This document shows positions 34,901 through 46,900 of a stretch of 64,000 nucleotides of DNA, piece by piece. Below the pieces are notes generated by a model that saw nothing but the letters and a program-made list of their open reading frames with translations, did not search any database and was not told the DNA's origin. Position 1 is the stretch's first letter. Every line of letters starts with the position of its first letter. Source of the DNA: Oscheius onirici (taxonomy: Eukaryota > Nematoda > Chromadorea > Rhabditida > Rhabditidae); contig OW051468.1 in the NCBI GenBank assembly GCA_932521025.1, forward strand, positions 8,928,064 to 8,992,063, written 5' to 3'. The position numbers and the translations under genes were made by a program.

Positions 34901-37900
34901 TCCACGGCCAGAAATGTCGGTTGTTGCTGCTTTTTCTGGAAGATGGATAATTTCACGGGAATGAGTTTAGTTCAAGCAATAGGCATAGTGAAGAGAGGCG
35001 ACATGCAAGTATAATATTTTTTGGATCTATATTTTACGATAAATACTAACCCCTTGTTAAGTACGATTGTAGAAGCCTATTCCCTAAGTTTAACAACAAA
35101 ATTTTTTATAGAGGTCTATTACAATCTTGGAGAACTCACTGCCAAGTTATTGATACTTCACTCAAGTTTGACTATCCACTATAAATTGCTCCCAGGTCTC
35201 TGTGTGTGTGTGTCTGTCTGAAGCTCTAATTGAGGATAAGGAGAGAAGCTTTGTGTGCACAAATTAGTTTTTAACAAGTCGCGACAGGAAAATTATTGCG
35301 AAGTGCACTAACGACTTTGGTATTTTCTTTGGAGGGACGGGGGGTGACTGAAGCAGTGTGACAAGGGAAGAGGAGAAGGGGAAAATGGCTTAGACTCTGT
35401 GACAAAGTGATAGAGAAAACAAGAAGTCTCTAACTTTAGCCCTGGAAGGGCGGTGCTATCCTTGTTGGTAAATAGTTTAAAGCCGAAAACAGTTGAAAGT
35501 CAACGGGGAGGGAAAAGGGAGGTTATGCTGCCCTATGAGACTAAATTAGTTTAACACTAGATCAGACTAATTGATTTAAAAAGAGTGCTGACCTGACAAA
35601 AAGTCAGTCCAGAGGCCCTTGTATCAAAAGCGGTATAGTTCCCTACTCCTGTTTTCTGTCACATCATTCGTGACCTACTTCGTTAAGCTCTTCCTAGCCC
35701 GATCATGGTCTGAGTCAATGGGTACCTTTCTTTCCTCCAACTCTTCCCAAAGGAGGTCAGAGGGAGCTCGAAAGCTGATTTCATAGAGGAGGGTGTTCCA
35801 ATGGACCCCCTCCCCCACCAGTACTAAAGTTTCCAGTGTCTACGTTGTTTCTACCTATTTGCCGATGTCTCTACTTTCTCCTCCTAACCTTTATTTTCTT
35901 GGATTCTTTGTTAGTACTTTATTAGCACGAAAAATTAAGAAAAAGCAGCACATGCATATCAAGCAACATATAGCGTCCTAATTCTACGAAGCCTTGCTAC
36001 CCTCTTACCAGTAATTTCTTCAGTCTTGAACTCGACCATCTCTTCCAACTTTTCTTCCACAGCTTCCTCAACGCGACTCTCCTTGGCATACTTAAGCTCG
36101 GCGGTTGTTTTAGCTGTACCGGCCCTATTAACAGCCTCACATCTGTAGTTTCCAATGTCTTCAGACGTAGCTCCGTGGATGATCAGCTTGACCAGACCAT
36201 CGTCCACTTGTACAGCCTCGACATGTGCTCCGAGTTCGACAGGCTTTTCATTCAGGAACCACTTGATTTCGGGATGAGACTCTCGGTTGACCTTGCATTC
36301 CAGGGTTACGGTATCGCCTACCGTAACCTGAGACTCTTTGAGAGGTTCAATGAACAGTGGAGCGACTTCTTCCTCTTTGGTCTTTTCGAAAGAGTATCTG
36401 GGAACCTTGAGTTCTCCGAGAGACTCTTCTTTGCCTGCCTTGTTCTGAGCAACACAGGTGTACTTTCCTTCGTCCTGGACGGATACTGACCGGATGGTCA
36501 GGACATGATGTCCATCGGCGTCCTTCTTGATCTCATGCTGAGAGTCTTGACTCACAGGGACCCCATCCTTCAGGAAAACGACTTCGGGTTCGGGTTTTCC
36601 TTCTACCGTAACCGCAAGCTCGACGGGTTTTCCTTCCTCAGTTTCCAGTGGCTTCAAGCCTTCGATAAAGTGAGGAGCCTTGACCTCTTCAATCACACCC
36701 ATACTTCCATGAGTCATGGCGGATCCGATGTCATTTCTGGCCACGCAGGAATAGGTTCCGACATCAGACAGACGGGCATCCTTGATGGTTAAAGTGTAAT
36801 GGCCATTGCCCTCGTCCTTTGACAGAATATGACTGCCGTCAATCAGAACATCCTGACCGTCCTTTTTCCAAGTAGCTGTGGGAGCTGGTTCACCAACTAC
36901 CGTTACGGAAAGGGTCAGAGTTTCCTTCTCCTTCACTTCCAGATTCCTCAACTCTTCTGTGAAACGAGGTCCTTCGAGGATCTTGGCCATTTTCAGTTCA
37001 CATGTAGTCGTAGCCACACCCACTTCGTTAGTGGCTACGCAAGAGTAGGATCCGACGTCGGTCTTCTTTCCGTCCCGAATGGTCAGAGTGAACTGTCCGT
37101 TTCCTTCGTCTTTTGTGAAAATGTGATAGTTATCGATGTTAACGGGTTGACCATCCTTCTTCCAAGCAACGCTGGGAGCCGGTTCTCCAGTTACAGTAAC
37201 CGACAGGGTCAAGCTCTGCTGTTCCTTGACTTCCATACTCTTCAGCTCTTCAGTGAATCTCGGAGCTTGTGCCTCCTTGGCAATCTTGAGCTCACAACTG
37301 GTTTCTGCCTGTCCAGCCGGATTTACAGCCTTGCAACTATACTTTCCGGCATCCTCCTTACGAGCATTCGTAATTGTCAAGGTGTACTCTCCCTGCTGTC
37401 CCTTTGAAACATGGGATGAGTCAAGAGTTACTGGCTGACTGTCCTTCTCCCAACGGATCTCCGGTTCCGGTACTCCGGTAACCTTTACGGTCAGAGTCTC
37501 CGTGACCTTTTCCTTGATCTCATGGCTGACGAGCTCTTTGATGAATTTGGGAGCTTCGAGAAGTTGACTGACTTCGGCTTCAGCCTCCGACTGGGCAGAA
37601 CCAGCCGGATTTGTAGCCTTTACAGAGTAGTGGCCAGCATCAGCAAGGGCTGATTCCTTGATAGTCAAGGTATACTGTCCCTTGTCCTCATCCTTCGATA
37701 TCTGGTGGTTACTGTCTCCCTGAACAGGCTGGCCGTCCTTAAAGAACTCGACTTCCGGAGCCGTTCCAGACACTTTAACTTCCATTCGAATCTCCTCCTT
37801 CTCCTTGACGGAGACCTTCTTCAGGCCCTGTTCAATGACCGGAGCTGTCGTTTTCGAGCTGATACGAGCTTCGGAAGTGGCTTGTCCGGCTGAATTCGTC

Positions 37901-40900
37901 GCTACAGCTCGATATGTCGAATTGAGTTCCTCCCGCACAGTCTCGGTTATTACAAAGCGCCAATGGGTTAGAGTTTTGTCATGCTCGACGCTGATCCTCT
38001 CATTGCTCGTCAGCTTTGTTTCGCCGCGGAAGAACTCGACATGTGGCGTCGGTGTACCCTTGACAGAGCAGGAAAGCACGAGCTTTTCGCCAACTGACAG
38101 CGCCTTATCCTCAAGCGGCTTCGTGAACTCGGGTGCAAGTGCTGAATTGAGGACGCGTTAGTTAAGGTATACTGTAACTTGTAACACTCCTTTTTGATAA
38201 CTTTCTTGTTTTTTTTCGGGTTGGAAAACTGGACAAAAGGTGCAAAAACTTAGGACTTTGTGATCAGGGAAAGGACAGTTCATCTTTTGGAAGAGAAGAC
38301 CAGGAAGTTCAGAAAATGAACTGTCTCTTTCCCTTGTTAGTTGTTAACAAACTGAAAAGTGTAGAAAACCAACCTGTAACTTCCAGACTGGCTTCAGTTG
38401 TGCTGCTTCCAGCCGAATTCTCAGCCACGCACGAGTAATTGCCCTTGTCTTTGAGTTCGGCCGAGCTGATTGTCAAGCGCTGGACCTCGTCGATGGATTC
38501 GATTTTGACAAAAGTCGATTCCTCGATTTTGATCTAAAAAACTCATTTATTCTACTGAAAAACTCGGAACATACAGTCTCGTGGAACCAGCTGACACTGG
38601 GCTTCGGCTCTCCAGAAACTTTGCACTCGAAGACGACCTTCTCGGTCGTTTCGACACGTTTGTCTTGGAGTTTGGTAGTAAATTCCGGAGCCTTTTGACT
38701 CGGCTTTTCCAGCGTTTCCAGAATCGTCAGGTTGGCTTCGCACATGTCCTTTCCGGCACTGTTCTCTACGATCACCGTATAGCGACCAATATCCTCGGGC
38801 TGGACGTCATCGATGATGAGTTCCTAAAAGTTTTTTTTTCACTTTTTTTTGAAATCAAACTCACATGAGCTATCTGGTTGCTTCCCTCGACAGTCCTGCT
38901 CTGAACTCTGATTCTGGCAATGAGTTCAATCTCCTTTCCGTCCTTCAGCCACTTGCAGACGACTCCCTTCGTGTCGGGAACGACGCACTCAAAGATGGCT
39001 TCTCCTCCCTTCTTGGCCTTGACATCCTTGATCTTTGTGATGAATTTCGGAGCCATGACCGGCGTGGGAGTTCTGACTGGGGTCTTGAGATCGTCGCGGA
39101 GAGATTCGTCGTCGGTTGCCTGAAAAGAAAAAGAGTTTCAAAAAATTTAAATGTTTATACCTGAGCATCATCGACGCCGTATTCCTCCAGCTGAGCATCA
39201 GATTCCGACTCGGAGAACATGTCACTGGTATAGGTGGCCATATTCGCTGTGCAGCTGACCTCTCCAGCATCATTTTCGGCCTTGCAAATAATCTCGCCCA
39301 CATGTTTCTCCGGATTAAAGTTGTTGATTGTCAAAATGCTCGTCTTATCGTCCGTGACAATCTGGATGTCTCCTCCGGCAGTCACCTCCTTGTTATTAAT
39401 ATACCAGGTGAGTGTTGGCTTCGGATCGCCAGTGAAGACGACCTTGTGAACGACCTTGCTGCCCTGACGAGCGCGAACATTCGAAAGCCATTCGAGGAAA
39501 TCTGGAGGCTCTCCGCGTGGCAGGACCAGAAGCATGGCCTCGGAACTGGCTTTACCGTACTCGTTGACTGCCTCACAGACAACTTTTCCGGAATAGTCGC
39601 AAGTGATATCCTTGATTGTGACTGTATAAGTTCCCTTCTCGGCATGAATCTTGATGTTCTGACTCTCTTCCAGCTTCTTTCCATTGACATACCAACTGAC
39701 CACCGGAGTTGGCTCTCCGAGAAGCACAGCCTTGAGTTTTAGAGTGTCTCCTTCTCTGAAAAAGATTTTATTGAACTGTTTCTCCTCCCCATCCCTACCT
39801 GCAAGTAGCATCACAGAGACTAGTCTCAAACTCGACGGGAATAGGCTTCGTGACCTTCAATTGTCCTTCAGTAGAAACTTCTCCAGCCTTATTGTAAGCC
39901 GTACACTTGATCTTTCCAGTCATATCAGGTGTGCATCCATGAATGGTCAAGCTGTAGACTCCGTTGGCATTTGTGATCTCCGTGTCTTCCGTCTCGCAGA
40001 CCATCTGTCCATTGATGTACCATTTGACAAAGGGAGTAGGATTTCCTGTGATCAAGAGCTTCGTCTGGAGACTGTCTCCTTCGACAATATTGATCGGGGC
40101 AATTTCGCTCTGGAAGGCCGGCTTGGCCATGGGGACCTTCTTCACGACGCCGAGACTGGCAGCACATTCAGCAGCACCAAAATGATTTTCGGCTTTGATA
40201 GTGATGCGACACTTGTCGGCCATGTCCGTTGTGACAATCTTCAGAATCAGCGTTCCGTCTTCCTTCTCCTCGAGTCGCCAATGATCGTCGGCGGTGAACT
40301 CACGACCATCCTTGAGCCAAGTAATCTTCGGCTTGGGCTTGACAACATTGAGTTTGGCTTCCATCAGAGTCAGATCGCCTTCGGTCACGAGAAGATCTTG
40401 CAGATTCTTGGCAAAGGTCGGAGCTTCGCCGACAATCTTGACAGCAAGCTGGACGTTCTGCTTCTTCAGACCGACAGAGTTGGTGGCCTGAAAGATTTTT
40501 TTGTCAACAGCTCTACTCTTCCCTTACCTGACAAGACAGTTCTCCCTCCTGTGCCTTCTGAATGTCCGTGATCTCGATCGTGTGATTGATTCCATCGTCA
40601 CTGATCTTGACATTTGGATGTTTGTTGACGGGCTCTCCATTCAGAGTCCATTCGACAGTCGGCAGCGGGTAGCCTTCCACAGTCGATGTGTACTTGACCG
40701 TACTGCCTTCGTCAACCTGTCTGTCGTCCATGTTCGTGGTGAATTTCGGGACTTCAGTCTTTCGCGAGACCTTGAGTTCAGCGGTGGCTTCGGTCTTTCC
40801 ATGAACATTTTCGGCGACGACTTTGACCTGACCACTGTCCTCGAGCTGGAAAGTATTGCGTTACTTTGTTTTAGTAAAACACCAACCTTTGGCTTGTGAA

Positions 40901-43900
40901 TTCTCACAGAAGTCTTTCCAGTTTCGGGCTCATGCTTGACATGGGCGTCCGGTCCATCCTCGAGCTTCTTTCCGTTCAGGAACCAAGAAATCTGCAAAAC
41001 GTTGCGATTTTCACTGTACAACAAAAAAGAGGCGTAGCGCGCATTTTCAAGACTCGGGCACTGAACTATTGGATTCGGCGTAAAATTTTACATCTATCCA
41101 GAACGTCTCCGCGGATTTTTGCAATTCCCCGTCGGTAATTTACCGTCACAGGCCGTGGAGTTAAGTTGCGGTGCACTTAATTTTTTTAAAGTGATGCTTT
41201 GGCTTGCCTCAGCGGTGCACTTAATTTTTGAAGAGCTTCCCTTATGGGAGGCAACAAAACTATTAAAAAAGACTCTGGATTCCCATCCAACGCGACCATT
41301 ACGTTTTACTATTGAGGAAATTATGGGCTTTGAAGTTACGAGAAGTGCATGTGCTTGAAGAGGATTGTTTCAAGTTGGATTCTTCAGAAATGTCTTCTAG
41401 AGTTTAGAGGTTCGCATTCAGGCGGTGCTACTGTACTGGTTATGAGCTTGCTTGCGGAGAAGAAAAGAGTTATCATGCCTGAGGAGTTGGAAGTCCTTCA
41501 ACGACGGCGCTGAACTTGACACTCTCGTCAATTGTCGTCTCATGATTCTGTGGCATCTTGGTAATTTCGGGCTTCTTCTGACTCGTCTTGACCGTCACCT
41601 GGAAAAGAAGAGGTGCGGGGTATAGACATGCGTAGAAGTTTATGCCACTGTTCAGAACAAAAACCCACCTTGGCACTGTCTTCACTTGTTCCAGCCTCAT
41701 TGGTGGCCTTGAGTGTAAGAGTACCGTCCATGTCTGGACTGGCCTTGACTGTCAGCTTGTGGTTTCCATTGCCATCATCAGAAATCTTAATTTGGTATTT
41801 TCTGTAACTAGAATCGAGCTTACCTCAACACCATCTTTAGGAGTCAGCTCCTTTCCATTCATGTACCACTTCAGTGTTGTTCCAGGACTGGGATTCTCAA
41901 TCTTCACATTCCAAGTGGCCTGTTCTCCCTCATCTAGAGTTTTTTCTTCCAGCTTGGCAGTGAACACTGGAGCAGTTGCCTTCTTCTCCACTACCAGCTC
42001 GGCAGTCTTTTCAGCCGTTCCGACCTCGTTACTGGCAACAACACGAATCTTTCCAGTCTCTGTCGTCATCGTCTCGGTGATTCTGAGCCTGTACTCGAGT
42101 CCCTGTCTCGTGATTACAATCTTCTTGCTCTCTTCGACAATCTTCTCGTTGAGATACCACTTGACGGTTGGTTGGGGAGTTCCAGTCACTTTGACCTTGA
42201 ATTCAGCCGTCTCTCCTTCCTTGACTTTAGCGTTTTCCGGTCCCTCGCTGATAACTGGAGCTGATGGACGATCCTTGAGCTTCAGCTTGGCATCACATTC
42301 GCTCGTTCCGACCTCGTTCGTGGCTGTCACTCTGACCTGGGCTCCATCAAACTCGGGAAGGGCCTTTTCGAATCGAAGAGAACACTTGTTCTCCTCCTGT
42401 ATGATCTGAACTCCGTCCTGTCCGTGTTTGAGCTCTTTTCCGTCCAGGAACCATTGATAGATGGGACTGTTCAGAGCAATGACGTCCATTTGGAATGGCT
42501 CATCGCGGAAAATCTCCATGTCTTTGAGCTTGTCCGTAAACTCGGGCTTTTTAAATTCACGCATCGGCTCCGTGATCTTAAAGTCGGCTCTGGAAATGAA
42601 CCTTTTTGTTTTCTCTAGAACTAAACTCACTGGCTGCTAGCAGATCCCAGCTCATTTTCTCCAACAATCTTGACTTCTCCCTCTCCGAAGACACTCGAAT
42701 CCACAGAGAGACGGAACTCAAAGTTCTCATCCTGGCTGATCTTGACACCGTGAATGCTGCTTGTGAGTTCTTTTCCACTATGATACCAGCGGACTGTCTT
42801 CGCATTGGCGATTACAGCCTCGAAATGAGCCAAATCACCCCGATTGACGGTCTGGGTCTCGAGCTCACGAGTAACCTTTGGTCGGGCAGCCTAAAGTTTT
42901 GCTTTATTCGTGTTTACTAATTGTAAAAGGGTCTTGGACTTTTTGACATTTTAACACAAAACTGGACAGAAACACTAAAACAACAAGCATTTCTCCTAGA
43001 ACGTATTCGACGAAAACCGTTTTGTTGTTTTACGAAGACCCAAGTATCCATTTTAAGATGCTTCAATCTCGTGCCAAGCGTTCATATTACGTACTTTTCA
43101 GTTACGGAAAATTGCGTACATAATATCCTAAGAAATTATGATAAAATCAGTACTCCCGCGTGTACGCAATTTCGTGTCAAACTACGTAAGAGCGTCAGTT
43201 GTGAAAACAGCGTTTAATTTTAACTAAAAATAAAACTGGTCCAAATAGGACCATTTTTGTGTACCGACGGTATTCGCAAAAATCCCTAGTCATTTCTTCT
43301 TTGAAAAACTTGTGCTTGTGTCTGTGCAATATTTTAGCAGGTCAGGACAGAATAGTTAGAAGGACATTTTTCTCTGTTCATTTTTTCCTCCCCATACCTC
43401 ATCAACTTTGGGCTCCGTGACTGTGATCGTAGGAACTGGTCGAGATTCCTCAACCTTTTCGATTTTACTGATTTCGATCGAAGATTCGGCTACAGTAGGC
43501 TCTGGAGCTGCTTGTCCAGCGGAGACCTCGGTCTCGACGCGATCAGCCTTCTCCTCGGATACTGTAGGTTTCGTTTCGGAAGGTTGTGGCTCTTCCGCAG
43601 TTTTCGTTTCAGCAGGTTGAGATACTGTAGTCTCTACAGTAACCTCTTGAGGCACTGTAGGTTTCGTTTCGGGAACCTCGGAAGGTTTGACCTCCACTGC
43701 TTCTACAGGTTTCGCTTCAGGAGCTGGGGCTACAGTAGTTTCTACAGTAACCTCCTGAGACTTCGTCTCAGGAACCTCGACTGATTTCGGAGCTTCAGAG
43801 ACAGGTTCAGCAACCTTTTCAGGTTCTTGAGGTACTGTAGTTTTCGTCTCAGGAACCTCTTCGGTTACTCTAGTCTCTTTAGTTTCCAAGGGCTTGACTT

Positions 43901-46900
43901 CCTCAGGAACTTTCTCAGGCATAGTAGTCTTAGAGACGGTTTCTTCCGCGGATACTGTAGTTTCAGTAGTGACAGTACTCTCCAATGGACTAATCTCAGA
44001 GGGTTTCTCTCCAGTAGCCTCTTGGCTTACGGTAGTTTTCGACTCCGTCACAGTGGTTACTGTACTCTCAACCGGGACTTCCTGTCCCTCTTGAACTTCT
44101 CCCAGTTGTTTGATTACTGTAGTCTTCGTCTCCGTCACTCCACCGCCCAGAAGCGGTCTCTCTCCGATAGTTATCGGCTCGACGGTGATCTCTTGGCCAA
44201 TCTTGACCATTTTTGAGATTTCTCGACTCTCGACCGGTTCTCCAGTCTCCGAGACACCTTCCAGTGTCCGGGTTACGGTAGTCGTTGTCTGGGTGATGGT
44301 TTCCTGAGTCTCTACGGCCACAGGAACCAGTTCAATTTCTCTAGTTTCCATGGTCCGGTGTTTAGTGATTTCCATCGTCGGCGGACCGCCCTCTTCCGTC
44401 ACATCAGCTCCGGAAGTCGTCTCAGTCACACGAACACACTCTGTAGCTACATGCAAAGCCGGCTCCACTAGCTGCGCCGCCCCTGTAGTCGTCTCGATGT
44501 CAATTTTCAGCTCTTTCGACTCTGTCACTGCTCTGGCCTCACCGACTGTTACCACCGTCTCGACTGCTGGGCGCGTCTTTAAAATTTCGAGATCAGTTTG
44601 GTTTTTGCGACTTAGATTGAAGCGGGAAACTTATTCAATAGACAGTACCCAAAATTTGGAGAGGCACACTGACTAGGGACAGGACAATACTTAGGAACAT
44701 GCAAAGAGACCTGGAGGTATTTTTTCAAAAATTAAAACTTTCCAAATATGAATCTTCAGGTCTTTTCTCCGTTAGAACAAACTTCCATGCATTGTTAAAC
44801 AGACAAAATTCCAAACTGAACCAACCTCTTCAGCTTCTCTCCTCTTCCTTTCGGCTTCTTCTTCCTCAGCCTTTCTTCTAGCATCTTCCTCGGCCTTCTT
44901 TCTAGCCTCTTCTTCAGCTTTTCTTTTGGCTTCTTCTTCCTCTGCTCGTTTTCGGGCCTCCTCCTCCTCTTTTCTCTTCCTTTCCTCTTCCTCTTTTCTC
45001 CGTCTCTCAGCCTCATCCGAAACTGTCAACCGACAGCCGGTCTCGTCCATTCCGAGGCTATTTTCAGCCGTCACGGAAATGGTCGAGCTTGAGGCGGAGA
45101 AAATGGAGGTGTTTAAGCGCAAGATGGCCGTACCGTTTTCGACACGGAGCTCGGCTCCTTCCGTCGAGTCGCGGATCTGAAAAGTTACGTGAGTGAATGT
45201 GTTTGCGATGGTTCATTGTGAACATTATTGTGGAATTTGTGACTTCCGAGGATAACTTTCTGAGGGAAATGGCGTATGCTTTGTGCAAATGAAGTGGAAC
45301 CAAGTGGAAAACTACCAGTTGCTAACGCTCCTTCGGAACGACTTTTCACCAATTTTCGAAGCTTTTCCAGTTCATTTTTCGTATAGTCTTCCAGTTGCTA
45401 AACCTGTCAAGAATTTTCCCAGATTAAGTTGACCAATTTGTCAGGATCCGGGGAACAATCTTGGCATATGTATGCACACTATATCTATGCATATCTATGC
45501 ACACTTGGATAGGTAACATATGAGCAGAAAGTGAGTACATATAACCCTTCCAAACCCGATTCTCCTGAGACAGAAATTCCTCAAATGAACCAACCTTTCT
45601 TCCATCGACCGACCACTGATATTCCGGAGCGGGCTCGCCGTCAGCATGTGCAGAAAACTCGGTCCATTCTCCTTTCTCGACCGTCTGCGACTGCGGTGAT
45701 TTGTCAAAGACTGGAGGGAAGGGCTTTCTTTTCACTGAAAAAAATGTACTCTTTTCTGATTACGAAAAAGCCCTACCTGTGAGTTTGGAAGAAGTCTCAG
45801 CCGTGCCTTCAGAGTTCGTCGCCACGGCTTTAATCTCTCCGGCATCTTGAAGAGTAATATTTCTCAATTCCAGCTTGATTGACCCATCAAATTCGCGAAT
45901 CTCCACGCGAGAATCCGAGCTGGTTAATTCCTTTCCGGCCAGGAACCACTTGACTGTCGGCATCGGCTCTCCTTCCACTCGGACCTCGAAAATTACGGTA
46001 TTCTGCTCCGTCTCGGTCACATCTTTGAGAGTCTCCACGAATCTTGGCGGCTTCTTTTGCTTTTCCATTGGGACGACGATGAGACGGGCTTTGGTCTCGA
46101 AGCGACCGACGACATTCTCAGCACGACAGAGTACAGTACCGGCATACTGCGCAGAGTCGATGGTGAGCTTGTGGTCGTGGTTGATTACCTGGAAATTTTG
46201 CAGCTGACAAGAGCCAAAAACACACTCGCACTTCTGTTGATTGATTAGTTGTTTTTCTTGACATCCTACTCTCCAATAACAAAACATTTGGCTCCCACAC
46301 TAAGTTAATCCTCTACCCACCTCAATCTTGCATCCGGGACTAGTAGGATCCATTTTGTGCCCGTTGATGTACCAGGTGACGTCTGGATTCGGACTTCCGC
46401 TGACGGTAGTCTCGAAAACGGCCTGCTCGCCCTCTTTGACTGTCTGAAACACTTCCTCTCGTTTTTTTACACTTTAAGGACACAAAAAATAATGATAGGA
46501 CACACAGGATCAGAGAGAAAGAGACGGCGCCAACAGCCGCAAACATGCTCGATGGCAGCTGTTGCTCCTTTTGCCGCCGCCCCCTCTCCAAGTTTTATTC
46601 CCGATTCATGTGCCAAAAACACACACCCGGCCACACCTGATCATTGATTTTACGTGTCTTTTAGTTTTCCTAAAAGTTAAAAAACAATAAAAAAAAAAAG
46701 CCCCTACCTGATCTTCAATATCCTTGAGGAAGGTCGGGGCGCTGCGACTCTCCTCCTCAGGAATCTCAACTGTGAGTCTGGCTCTGCTTTCGGCACTTCC
46801 ATGCTCGTTGCTGGCCTTGGCGACAATTTCTCCTTCGTGAACATCCTGTTGGCAGTTGTTGATCACGACGCGGAAATAGCCATCAGCTCCACTGATCTCA

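Noticed and set aside
28846-40571. Long plus-strand ORFs opposite the Ig array
   Set aside because: They are antisense shadows of minus-strand Ig exons produced by biased codon use; they carry no domain of their own.
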